From: Niabella aurantiaca DSM 17617
GTDB lineage: Bacteria; Bacteroidota; Bacteroidia; Chitinophagales; Chitinophagaceae
Direction: 5' to 3'
NCBI RefSeq assembly: GCF_000374125.1
Contig: NZ_KB893634.1
Span: forward strand, 1-64,000
DNA length: 64,000 bases
A program made the translations under genes and the position numbers. Numbering within the stretch: position 1 is the stretch's first letter; the number at the start of each line of letters is the position of its first letter. The notes under the pieces were generated by a model. The model was not told the DNA's origin. It did no database searches and worked only from the letters and a program-made list of their open reading frames with translations. Of the stretch, positions 1 to 8,314 are shown piece by piece.

Positions 1-2
1 CC

Positions 3-263
3 TATGATAGTGATAAGGCTGACAAAGAGCTTAGAAAACAGCAGGTGGAACTGATCGCGCCACATCGTTCTAACAGAAAGGCCAAACCCACCCAGGACGG
101 ACGACCCTTGCGGCGCTATCGAAATCGCTGGAAAGTGGAGAGATTGTTTGCCTGGATTCACAATTATCGAAGATGTTATGTGCGTTACGAATATCATGAT
201 ACCAACTTCCTGGCCTTTGTTCAAATAGCTTGCATTATGATCATTATGAAAAAATACTTTTGA
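3..263 (+). CDS. IS5-family transposase, C-terminal part (cut by window edge)
   Basis: This is the C-terminal part of a DDE transposase. The frame is open to the first base, so the gene starts outside the window. The segment begins with a YDSD motif, which in IS5/IS427-type transposases holds the second catalytic Asp. It continues with the conserved RSNRK basic patch and a WKVERLFAWIHNYRR block that carries the catalytic Glu (VER). The end, FLAFVQIACIMIIMKKYF, is the usual hydrophobic tail of the family. It stops only 11 bases before the next transposase begins. Whether the full gene is intact cannot be judged from here. Confidence 0.8.
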   Translation, partial: YDSDKADKELRKQQVELIAPHRSNRKAKPTQDGRPLRRYRNRWKVERLFAWIHNYRRCYVRYEYHDTNFLAFVQIACIMIIMKKYF

Positions 264-274
264 GATGGCTTCTA

Positions 275-1484
275 ATGATAGATAAAGATAAAAAGTTTAC
301 CGGACAGCCGGTATTATCACAGCTATTAAATTTGATAAGGAGTTCTTTGATAAACAAGGTTAATAAGAAGTATCATGCAAACCGGTATTATAAAAAGCTA
401 CCATTACGGGTACATCTGGTGAGCCTTTTGTACGGGGTATTTAGTTATTGTAATGGCCTGCGTGAGCTATGTGAGGGGCTTTTAGCGTGCGAAGGCCGGC
501 TTGTTCATCTGGGATTTGATAAAGCCCCAGCCCGCAGTACACTTTCAGATGCCAATACCAAAAGAAGTTTCCTGGTATTCGAAATGATTTATACAGAACT
601 GTTAGGGCAATATCACAGTTTTATCTCGGACAGCCGGTTAAAGAGGGTTGAGCATCAGAAATTTAAAGATCATAGACAGTAGTACCATCCAATTGTTCAG
701 CGAGCTGCTTCGTGGAGTAGGACGTAATCCTAAAGAAGGCAGTCGCAAAAAGGGAGGCATTAAAGTACATACGCTGATGGATGCATTCAGTGGAGTGGCA
801 GAATTTGTACGCATGACCGCTGCACGTGAGCATGACCGTAAGTTCCTGTACCAATTGGATTTGCCTGCAAATAGTTGGCTGGTCTTTGATAAGGCCTACA
901 ATGTCTATCAGCAGTTTTCAAAATGGACAGTACAAAAGATATGGTTTGTGACCCGAATGAAGGACAATGCGGTATTTCATGTTACAAAAGTATTGGTTGA
1001 CAGAACGAAGAAGAAAAACGTGGCTGGTGTGCTCAAAGAACAATACATAACGGTTGGGGTAAAACAGAATGGCATTGAACAGGAGCGCTTAAAACTTCGC
1101 CGTATTGCCTACAAAAGCAAGGATGGAAAGGTATATGTATTTATCACCAACAATTTTAGCTTACCGGCGAACCAGGTAGCCACTATTTATAAAAACCGGT
1201 GGATGATCGAATTACTATTCAAGCAGATAAAGCAAAATTTCCCGTTGCGATATTTTTGGGGTAATAGCGTGAACGCCATTAAAACCCAGGTGTATTGCGT
1301 ATTGATCGCTCAGTTGCTGATGGTAGTGATCAGAAAAAAAGCAGCCACTAAAAAGTCGTTCGCCAATATGATTACCGTTATCCGGCTGCATTTAATGAGC
1401 TATGTATCACTTCTTGAGTTTATCAAAGATTGCTATAAGGCATGGAAGAAAGCAAATGGATCGCCGTTTGCCTTTCAGACATAA
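275..1484 (+). pseudogene. IS4-family transposase with DUF4372 N-terminus, split by a frameshift
   Basis: Two overlapping reading frames together make one IS4-type transposase. The first (275-682) starts MIDKDKKFTGQPVLSQLLNL, a DUF4372-like N-terminal DNA-binding region, and ends in a TAG at 680-682. The second (frame used from 648 to 1484) carries the catalytic core: KIIDSST (first Asp), VFDKAY (second Asp) and YKNRWMIELLFKQIK (Glu in the YREK-like position). Homologous reading suggests the true join is ...HQK-LKIIDSST, which needs one base removed from the AAATTTAAA run at 659-667. This is most simply an inactivating one-base insertion. Programmed +1 shifting cannot be excluded, but the run is not in the phase of a classic -1 slippery heptamer. 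Confidence 0.8.
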
Positions 1485-1784
1485 AAAAACAAAGGGGTAC
1501 TCCCCTGAAATTGAAATATTAGTTTTTACCCTGTAACGCTTTACTGTAAAGAGTTACAGCAATTTTAACCCGATTTTAGTCGGACAACAATGATTGTTTT
1601 TATATTTCTCCAGCATTTGCAGGGCAGCAGTGTTCCTTACCCCAAGGTATTTTTTTATAAAGGGAGTTTGGATCATTTTTTTAACGTATCTGATTGTTTT
1701 ATCCGGCATCCCGTAATAAAGCTACCTGTCCCGGGTTCAAAGCTTCTACAAACCGTAACCCGCTTTTGTTTATTTTTACACTTT
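1485..1784. other. Intergenic: IS right end and sulfatase leader
   Basis: The first 100 bases belong to the end of the IS4-type element. The rest is the leader of the sulfatase gene. A reading frame in phase with the sulfatase stays open back to 1590, but its residues (rich in F, H, V and S with no family resemblance) look non-coding. The downstream ATG at 1785 precedes a normal membrane-anchor sequence. Confidence 0.5.
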
Positions 1785-3758
1785 ATGTTATCAAGGCTGA
1801 AAATACCGAAAACGATCCTGTGGGTGATCAACACGGGACTGGTACTCTTTGTCTTATTTTTCAGCTTCCGGCTGATCACCTTTTTTGCATTCAAACCACC
1901 CGGCATCTCTTTTAGCGACTGTGTTCCTTCAATTGTGCTGGGGATCCAATACGATCTTCGCTGGATCGCTATTTTTCTGCTGCCCATCGTGTTATTCAGC
2001 TATCAACGGACCTTCTCCCCCTTTTATTCTGCCCGCAATAAACGCATCTGGACCTGGTACCTGGCGGCGATCACCTTCCTGTTGTTCCTGTTCTTTATTG
2101 CAGATATGGTGAGCTTTTCCTATAACCGGACCCGGCTGGATGCCGGCGCTATGAATTTTGTGGAAGATCCGGGCATTTCGCTCAACATGATCTGGCAAAC
2201 CTATCCGCTGATCTGGATCCTGGTGGGACTGGCTGCCGCTGTTGTTTGTTTTAAATGGGCCCTGAATAAAAGCCACTGGCAGGTCATCAACCTCACAGAT
2301 GGAAAGGCCATTATGCATCGCAGAATGCCGTTTGTAATTACGGCTCTTCTGCTGGGCCTTTTCATTTATGGCAAGATCGATGACGCACCGCTGAAATGGA
2401 AGGATTCCTTTGCGCTCAAAGACAGTTTTAAAACCTACCTCGCGCTGAATCCGCTTCAGAATTTTTTTTCCACTATGCGGTTCCGCAAACCGGTGATCAA
2501 CGAAAAAGGCGCCCGGGAAGCCTTTCCCATTATGGCAGAGTTCTTACAGTTTCCACCCAGGGCCTCCTTTGGATTTAAACGCACCGTTGCCCCCCACAGT
2601 GCAGCCCTGGAAAGCAAGCCCAATGTAGTGCTGGTGATCTGCGAGTCGTACAGCATGTACAAAAGCAGCATGAGCGGCAACCTCCTGAATGCCTCCCCCT
2701 ACTTCGATTCGCTGAGCAGGCAAGGCGTCTTTTTTGAGCGTTGTTTTACGCCGCATTTTTCCACCGCCAGGGGGCTTTTTGCCATTTTAACCGGCACGCC
2801 GGATGTTCAGCTATTCAAATTTTCTACACGCAACCCCGAGGCCATTGACCAGAATACCATCATCAATAATTTTACGGATTATTCGAAACACTATTTCCTC
2901 GGCGGGGATCCGGGATTCAACAATTTTGAGGGCCTGCTCAGGAACATCGACAGCCTCCAGCTACATACCGAGCAAACGATCAATGCCCCGCGGATCAATG
3001 TCTGGGGCGTCAGCGACAAGGATCTTTTCCTGGCGGCGAACGATATTTTTAAAACAGAGCAACAGCCTTTTTTCGCGATCATACAAACTTCCGACAATCA
3101 CCGGCCTTATACCATACCGGAAACGGACAGCGACTTTCATAAGAAAGAAGTTCCCAAAGAAATGCTGCAGGAGAACGGATTTGAGTCACTGGAAGAATAC
3201 AATACCTTCCGCTATGCAGACTATTCCATTCAAAAGTTTATGGAGGCCGCTGTGCGGGAAGACTATTTTCACAATACGATCTTTGTCTTTATCGGTGATC
3301 ATGGGGTGGCCGGCAATGCCACCAGCGTTTATCCAGCGATCTGGACCACCCTCCGCCTTTCGGACGAGCACGTTCCGTTCCTGATTTACGCGCCCTACCT
3401 CGTAGCACCCCAGTTAAGAAAAGAAACGGTTTCGCAGATCGATGTACTGCCTACCATTGCCGGTCTGCTCCAGCGCCCTTACGACAATTTCACACTGGGC
3501 CGCGATCTTCTTGCGCCCGGAAAAAAGGGAAACCTCGCATTCATTACCAATACGGCCGGCAAGATCGGCATTGTTACGGACCAGTTCTATTACGTCAAAA
3601 GCCTTGATTTTGCAGAAGAGGACCTGGCACCGATCGATACTTCTGCTTTCTATTCCCCTGCGGTGCTGGATTCCGTGCAAAAAAGAATGAGCGCCCTCAC
3701 AGATGCCTATTACCAAACGGCTCAATACCTGCTGCTTAATAACAAAAGAGAGCCGTAG
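1785..3758 (+). CDS. LtaS-like membrane sulfatase / phosphoglycerol transferase family protein
   Basis: A 657-residue alkaline-phosphatase-superfamily enzyme with an N-terminal membrane domain of about five helices (roughly residues 10-200) and an extracytoplasmic sulfatase domain (about 275-640). Metal and catalytic elements of the LtaS-type fold are visible: VLVICESYS (metal-binding Glu near 287), FSTARGLF (nucleophile Thr near 327) and VFIGDHG near the C-terminal metal site. Relatives transfer phosphoglycerol or phosphoethanolamine to surface glycans or lipids. Gram-negative Bacteroidota do not make lipoteichoic acid, so the substrate here is unknown. I chose the ATG at 1785 because it opens a basic and hydrophobic anchor. 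The upstream in-frame extension lies in IS-derived DNA. It is monocistronic by spacing. Confidence 0.8.
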   Translation: MLSRLKIPKTILWVINTGLVLFVLFFSFRLITFFAFKPPGISFSDCVPSIVLGIQYDLRWIAIFLLPIVLFSYQRTFSPFYSARNKRIWTWYLAAITFLLFLFFIADMVSFSYNRTRLDAGAMNFVEDPGISLNMIWQTYPLIWILVGLAAAVVCFKWALNKSHWQVINLTDGKAIMHRRMPFVITALLLGLFIYGKIDDAPLKWKDSFALKDSFKTYLALNPLQNFFSTMRFRKPVINEKGAREAFPIMAEFLQFPPRASFGFKRTVAPHSAALESKPNVVLVICESYSMYKSSMSGNLLNASPYFDSLSRQGVFFERCFTPHFSTARGLFAILTGTPDVQLFKFSTRNPEAIDQNTIINNFTDYSKHYFLGGDPGFNNFEGLLRNIDSLQLHTEQTINAPRINVWGVSDKDLFLAANDIFKTEQQPFFAIIQTSDNHRPYTIPETDSDFHKKEVPKEMLQENGFESLEEYNTFRYADYSIQKFMEAAVREDYFHNTIFVFIGDHGVAGNATSVYPAIWTTLRLSDEHVPFLIYAPYLVAPQLRKETVSQIDVLPTIAGLLQRPYDNFTLGRDLLAPGKKGNLAFITNTAGKIGIVTDQFYYVKSLDFAEEDLAPIDTSAFYSPAVLDSVQKRMSALTDAYYQTAQYLLLNNKREP

Positions 3759-3912
3759 TACCCTGCTGTTTTTTGCATGCTTTACCAGCGTTTTTATGCC
3801 TGAAGATCCCGTTTTAGCTTCCACATAACCGGTTACCGCATTCGGGGAAACCGTATTTGCGTCTTTTCAATAAAAGTAATGTTATAACTAAAATAATGTC
3901 GCTTAAGGAGTG

Positions 3913-3920
3913 TACTTTTG
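3913..3920 (+). promoter_or_regulatory. -7 box (TACTTTTG) upstream of the phosphohexomutase
   Basis: TACTTTTG matches the Bacteroidota -7 consensus TAnnTTTG and lies 65 bases upstream of the GTG start at 3986. No good TTTG -33 element is seen 19-21 bases further up, so the call is tentative. Confidence 0.35.
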
Positions 3921-3985
3921 CAACCGCAATAAGCTTTTGGTGGTCAATTACAGGGCTTTTATTCTAAAAATTAAAATAACATACT

Positions 3986-5374
3986 GTGTCTCTTATAAAA
4001 AGTATATCCGGGATCCGCGGAACGATCGGTGGAAAAACGGGAGAAACCCTTTCCCCGGTAGACGTGGTTAAGTTTACTGCAGCTTATGGAACCATCCTCA
4101 AAAAATCGGCTTCAGCATCCCGAAAAATAAAAGTAGTGGTAGGGCGCGACGGGCGTATCAGCGGGCCGTTGATCAGTAACCTGGTTACAGCAACCCTCAG
4201 CGCGCTGGGGATCGATGTGGTGGACCTGGGGCCCAGTACTACCCCAACGGTGGAAATAGCAGTACCGATGGAAAAAGCCGACGGAGGCATTATTCTTACG
4301 GCAAGTCACAACCCCAAGGAATGGAATGCGCTTAAGTTGCTGAATAAGGACGGAGAATTTATTTCAGCCGACCTGGGCAGGGAGCTCCTGGACATCGCCG
4401 AAGCAGAACATTTTGAGTTTGCAACGGTTGACAAACTGGGCATCACAGAACAGAACGACACGTATATGCAAAAGCATATTGATGCCATCCTGGCCTATCC
4501 GCTGGTTCAAAAAGAGGCCATCGCAAAGAAAAATTTCAAGGTGGTGGTAGACGCCATTAATTCTACGGGTGCTGTTTTTGTTCCGGCTTTACTAAAGGCC
4601 CTGGGGGTAGCGGAAGTGATCGTTCTGAACAGTGATGTAACCGGTAACTTTGCCCACAACCCTGAACCGCTTCCGGATCATTTAACGGAATTGTCCAGCG
4701 TGGTAGTAAAAGAAAAAGCACACCTTGGTATTGCTGTGGATCCGGATGTAGACCGTCTTTGCTTTGTTAACGAGGACGGAAGCATGTTTGGAGAGGAATA
4801 TACGCTGGTGGCTGTAGCGGACTATATCCTTTCAAAACGTCCGGGCAATACCGTAAGCAATATGAGCAGTACCAAAGCGCTGAAAGAGATCACCCTCAGG
4901 CACGGGGGAGCCTATTATCCGTCGGCCGTGGGAGAAGTAAATGTTGTTACCAAAATGAAGGCCGTGGATGCGGTTATCGGAGGAGAGGGCAATGGCGGGA
5001 TCATTGTACCCGATTTTCATTACGGACGTGATGCCCTTATCGGCATCGCACTGTTCCTGAGCCACCTGGCCAACCAAAAGGGAAGCATTAAATCGCTCAG
5101 GGGTATGTACCCGGATTACTTTATAAGCAAAAATAAAATTGAGCTGGATAAGAATACCGACCTGCCGTCCATCTTTGCCCGGATCAAGGAGAAATACAGC
5201 AAATTACCGCTGAATGACGAAGACGGTCTTAAGATTGAGTTTGATGATGACTGGGTGCATTTGAGAATGTCGAATACAGAGCCTATTATCCGCATTTACT
5301 CAGAAAGTGATTTTGAACTGAAAGCCAGGAATATTGCGCAGAAACTGATGCAGGATATAAAGGAGAGTATGTAG
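3986..5374 (+). CDS. glmM: Phosphoglucosamine mutase / phosphomannomutase family enzyme
   Basis: A 462-residue alpha-D-phosphohexomutase, the usual length for Bacteroidota GlmM. GlmM converts glucosamine-6-phosphate to glucosamine-1-phosphate for UDP-GlcNAc, peptidoglycan and LPS synthesis. Visible motifs are the phosphoserine loop TASHNP (Ser107), the Mg-binding loop DPDVDR, the sugar-binding loop GGEGNGG and the C-terminal phosphate-binding loop MSNTEPIIRIY. The start is a GTG at 3986 (protein begins MSLIKSISGIRGT). No ATG is available before the conserved SGIRG segment. It stands alone between 220-260 base gaps. Substrate choice between GlcN-6-P and Man-6-P cannot be settled by eye, but the motif set favours GlmM. 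Confidence 0.88.
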   Translation: MSLIKSISGIRGTIGGKTGETLSPVDVVKFTAAYGTILKKSASASRKIKVVVGRDGRISGPLISNLVTATLSALGIDVVDLGPSTTPTVEIAVPMEKADGGIILTASHNPKEWNALKLLNKDGEFISADLGRELLDIAEAEHFEFATVDKLGITEQNDTYMQKHIDAILAYPLVQKEAIAKKNFKVVVDAINSTGAVFVPALLKALGVAEVIVLNSDVTGNFAHNPEPLPDHLTELSSVVVKEKAHLGIAVDPDVDRLCFVNEDGSMFGEEYTLVAVADYILSKRPGNTVSNMSSTKALKEITLRHGGAYYPSAVGEVNVVTKMKAVDAVIGGEGNGGIIVPDFHYGRDALIGIALFLSHLANQKGSIKSLRGMYPDYFISKNKIELDKNTDLPSIFARIKEKYSKLPLNDEDGLKIEFDDDWVHLRMSNTEPIIRIYSESDFELKARNIAQKLMQDIKESM

Positions 5375-5582
5375 ACCTTGGATAAGAGATACTAAAGGGC
5401 GTTCCTGCATTTGTTTCAGGTTGAAAGTTCAATCAACAGGAGCCAATCAGGAACCGTTAGATTTCGCATCGTACCCGGAGGTTTATTGATACCGGTTTGA
5501 TCCGGTTTTATGCTTGATGCTCCATGGCCTGTTACCGATTGCCTTTCCCGTAGTCTACAAAATATATATGCCTTAGCTTTCT

Positions 5583-5590
5583 TAACTTTG
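5583..5590 (+). promoter_or_regulatory. -7 box (TAACTTTG) upstream of the cysteine desulfurase
   Basis: TAACTTTG fits TAnnTTTG and sits 52 bases before the ATG at 5642. The matching -33 TTTG is not clear, so this is a weak call. Confidence 0.35.
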
Positions 5591-5641
5591 CAGATCGTTT
5601 TTCCCGGAAAGAGCGTTACCGGTTAGAAGGAAGGAACATTC

Positions 5642-6769
5642 ATGAAAAAGATATATTTAGACAATGCCGCTACGACTTGCCTCGACAAGGAAGTGCTGGA
5701 TGCGATGTTACCCTATATGACCACGGGCTTTGGGAACCCATCTTCAGTTTATTCTTACGGGCGGGAAACAAGGCTTGCGGTGGAGACAGCCCGGAAAACA
5801 GTAGCCCGTCATCTAAATGTAAAACCGGGCGAGATCTTCTTCACCTCGGGCGGCACAGAAAGCAACAATACAGCCATTAACGCCGCGATCCGGGACCTGG
5901 GTTGCACACATATCATTACCTCGGGTATTGAACATCATGCGGTGCTGCATACAGTAGAGCACTATAGCGACGGGAATACGGTCACCCACAGCCTTGTGCA
6001 CCTGCTGCCCAATGGCCACGTGGACCTGAAGGACCTGGAACAGCAGCTGGCAGCGCAGGAACGCAGGTGCCTGGTAACCCTGATGCATGCCAACAACGAA
6101 ATAGGAAACCTGCTGGCCATTAACGCCGTAAGCTCCCTGTGCAGGAAATACGGAGCCATTTTTCATTCAGACTGCGTACAAACCGTAGGCCACTATCCTA
6201 TCGACCTGCAACGCATCGATATTGATTTCATCTCCGCATCCGGCCATAAATTTCACGGGCCAAAGGGCTCGGGCATTCTATATGTAAACGCCAACCTTCA
6301 GATTAAGCCATTCATATTTGGTGGCGGACAGGAACGAAATATGCGCGCCGGAACAGAAAACGTCTATGGCATTGTTGGCTTTGCCAGGGCCCTGGAGCTG
6401 GCCATGAGCCGCTATGAAGAAGAAGCAGCCTACATCCGGGAGCTGAAGCAGTATATGGCGGAACAATTGCAGAAGAAGATCCCGGAAGTAACCTTTAACG
6501 GCGATGCATTTGGCAGTTGTTTATACACCGTTCTAAGCGCATCATTTCCCCAGACTGAGCGGTCCGAAATGCTGTTGTTCAATCTTGACATTCACAATAT
6601 CTGCGTTTCCGGCGGAAGTGCCTGCAGCAGTGGCGCCAGCCAGGGCTCACACGTTATTGCCGCGCTCGGTACGGCACCGGACCTGGTACCCGTTCGCTTT
6701 TCATTTAGCAAATACAATACAAAAGAGGAAATCGACCATACGATCGATCAGCTGAAAGAGCTGTTGTAG
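5642..6769 (+). CDS. Cysteine desulfurase (NifS/IscS-type, PLP-dependent)
   Basis: A 375-residue class V aminotransferase-fold enzyme that removes sulfur from L-cysteine, forming a persulfide for Fe-S cluster assembly or tRNA thiolation. The sequence shows the N-terminal YLDNAATT signature, the cofactor stacking region (FFTSGGTESNN), the Schiff-base lysine in SASGHKFHGPKG (Lys203) and the active-site cysteine in SGGSACSSGA (Cys328) on the short catalytic loop typical of NifS/IscS. The gene stands alone with no scaffold (iscU, sufBCD) nearby, so its acceptor is unknown. It could be the housekeeping IscS or a paralogue. Confidence 0.9.
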   Translation: MKKIYLDNAATTCLDKEVLDAMLPYMTTGFGNPSSVYSYGRETRLAVETARKTVARHLNVKPGEIFFTSGGTESNNTAINAAIRDLGCTHIITSGIEHHAVLHTVEHYSDGNTVTHSLVHLLPNGHVDLKDLEQQLAAQERRCLVTLMHANNEIGNLLAINAVSSLCRKYGAIFHSDCVQTVGHYPIDLQRIDIDFISASGHKFHGPKGSGILYVNANLQIKPFIFGGGQERNMRAGTENVYGIVGFARALELAMSRYEEEAAYIRELKQYMAEQLQKKIPEVTFNGDAFGSCLYTVLSASFPQTERSEMLLFNLDIHNICVSGGSACSSGASQGSHVIAALGTAPDLVPVRFSFSKYNTKEEIDHTIDQLKELL

Positions 6770-7112
6770 GAGATTTCTGCACAGGCGGAGTTTTAAGGCT
6801 TTCTCAAAAACAAGCAGCCCTCTCATAAAATTCCTTTCATCAAAACGAGACAGGGGAGATGCTGCAAAGGGCCTCCCTGAAAATGCGAATAGGAGATCAA
6901 GTCATCACGTATTGATGGACTACCTTTCTGGGTGGCTCAACAATAACAGTACTTTAGATCGTTCGTCGTTTATAGATGAATATCACTTTTCCGCCGCCGG
7001 CATAGCATAACACCCCATTCACAGTTGACCTTTAGCAAAATTGGGGCAATCGCCCCAATTTCTCTCCGTCAAAAAAAATCTTCTATGTCTACACTAATGC
7101 TCTAAAGCATTG
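6770..7112. other. Intergenic, no gene seen
   Basis: About 340 bases between convergent genes. Apart from the stem-loop at 7038-7061 I see no conserved reading frame, RNA gene or repeat. Confidence 0.5.
7038..7061 (-). terminator. Stem-loop, probable terminator
   Basis: AAATTGGGGC-AATC-GCCCCAATTT is a perfect 10-base-pair hairpin with a 4-base loop, about 50 bases beyond the stop codon of the minus-strand lipoprotein gene. A/T flanks on both sides let it serve either strand. Confidence 0.65.
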
Positions 7113-7592
7113 CTACTCAATTTCAACAAACTGATCAGACCCTGAATCTTCCGCGTAAAATACTGAGTTACCATTACGGGTAAGCTTTATACTGCCGTTG
7201 CTGTATACTGCCTGTTTGACACCCGTATGTTCAATCTCAGGCAATCTTACCGGTTTCGCGTTTCCTCTTTGAACAATGGCAATACCCGGAGAGTTATCGA
7301 TTTTATAACCATACACAACTGCTAATGACTCGCTTCCGGTTACCGCTTTATATAACACTTTCGTCCGGGCGGAATAGGTCGTATCCTTTAAATCAATATC
7401 CTTAACAGATACAGTGGATTTGTCATTTACATAGGCTTCAACAATTGTGGAATCCTTTGCCTTGTAGTGGCTTTGTATATCCTCGATCGATTCGATGGGC
7501 GTCTCACCCTTCAGATTTTTATCCTCATCCTTGCAGGAAATAATCGTCAATACAAATAGCAGACAAACGGAGGACAGTAGTTTTATTCTCAT
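7113..7592 (-). CDS. Small lipoprotein of unknown function
   Basis: A 159-residue protein with a lipoprotein signal peptide: a short basic start, a hydrophobic core and a lipobox ending IISC (Cys20), followed by the acidic KDEDKN stretch. Such stretches can act as surface-export signals in Bacteroidota (inference). The mature part is rich in beta-prone residues and Thr/Ser with no motif I recognise. It lies downstream of, and on the same strand as, the DUF1573 gene, but 170 bases apart. Confidence 0.6.
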   Translation of the reverse strand: MRIKLLSSVCLLFVLTIISCKDEDKNLKGETPIESIEDIQSHYKAKDSTIVEAYVNDKSTVSVKDIDLKDTTYSARTKVLYKAVTGSESLAVVYGYKIDNSPGIAIVQRGNAKPVRLPEIEHTGVKQAVYSNGSIKLTRNGNSVFYAEDSGSDQFVEIE

Positions 7593-7765
7593 ATCTCTTT
7601 AATTTTTTGCAAAGGTAAAACAAAGCGCAAAGAAAAACGATAGGAGAGGAATTTTATAACATTTCTATAGAAAGTTTCTCAACCACTCCATCTGTTTTGT
7701 CAGCCATACCTCACCTTTTGACTCGACATTTCGACGAAACGATTACATAAAATTCCCGGACAATG

Positions 7766-8248
7766 CTATTCAATCACCTCGGCTTTAAAAGTGAGTATAT
7801 GACCTGTATGCGGCGAGGTATTCGCATTTACAAAAATCTGCTTTACATGTGTGGCCGCCGCCTGCATCTTTGTATAAAACACAGCCCTGATCACGCCTTT
7901 TTTGCCCGGCAAAACCGGTTCTTTTGGCCACTCGGGAGTAGTGCAGCCACAACCTGCCTTAACGTCCGATATAATCAGGGGCTTATTACCCGTATTGATA
8001 AAACGGTAGACCATTGCTGCAGAATCGCCTCTTTTCAGGACTTTAAGATCCCTGTATGTGGAGTCTTCCCATCGGAGCGTTGTAAAATTTGCAGAGTCCT
8101 TCAAAATATCCGGGATCATGTTATTCCTATCCGGAAGTTTTCCCTTGGCGGTTGGTTTTGTTTCGCTCCGGTCCGAATGTCCGTTGCAGGCATAAAAAAA
8201 AATGGCAAAAAAGACCAGCCCGGAATACTGTCTGATTATTTGATTCAT
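7766..8248 (-). CDS. DUF1573 lipoprotein-like secreted protein
   Basis: A 160-residue protein with an N-terminal signal ending at FYACNG (lipobox Cys21). The mature part holds a DUF1573 Ig-like domain, recognised from YRFINTGNKPLIISDVKAGC and the hallmark CGCTTPEWPKEPVLPG. These proteins are widespread in Bacteroidota and sit in the periplasm or on the surface. Their molecular role is unknown. It is separated from the collagen-like gene upstream by a strong terminator at 8271-8291, so it probably has its own promoter. Confidence 0.8.
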   Translation of the reverse strand: MNQIIRQYSGLVFFAIFFYACNGHSDRSETKPTAKGKLPDRNNMIPDILKDSANFTTLRWEDSTYRDLKVLKRGDSAAMVYRFINTGNKPLIISDVKAGCGCTTPEWPKEPVLPGKKGVIRAVFYTKMQAAATHVKQIFVNANTSPHTGHILTFKAEVIE

Positions 8249-8270
8249 ATGTAAAAAAATAAAAAGTAAA

Positions 8271-8291
8271 GAGGCTACCGTTGGTAGCCTC
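8271..8291 (-). terminator. Rho-independent terminator of the collagen-like gene
   Basis: On the minus strand GAGGCTACC-AAC-GGTAGCCTC forms a perfect 9-base-pair hairpin followed by a T-rich run (TTTACTTTTTATTTTTTT). It starts about 24 bases after the stop codon of the collagen-like gene. Confidence 0.85.
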
Positions 8292-8314
8292 TTACTATCT
8301 ATAAAGTAGTTTGT

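Larger units (their letters stand above)
1..1588 (+). mobile_element. Two abutting insertion sequences (IS5-family tail, IS4-family body)
   Basis: The first 263 bases encode the end of an IS5-family transposase and, only about 11 bases later, an IS4-family transposase begins and runs to 1484. The right end of the IS4 element probably lies near 1588, after a short GC stem (AGGGG/CCCCT, about 1493-1506) and a stretch ending TTTTAGTCGGACAACAA. I did not find the reverse complement of that end between the two transposase genes. The left end of the IS4 element is therefore either lost or upstream of the window, with the IS5 element inserted into its leader. Element boundaries are approximate. Confidence 0.6.
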
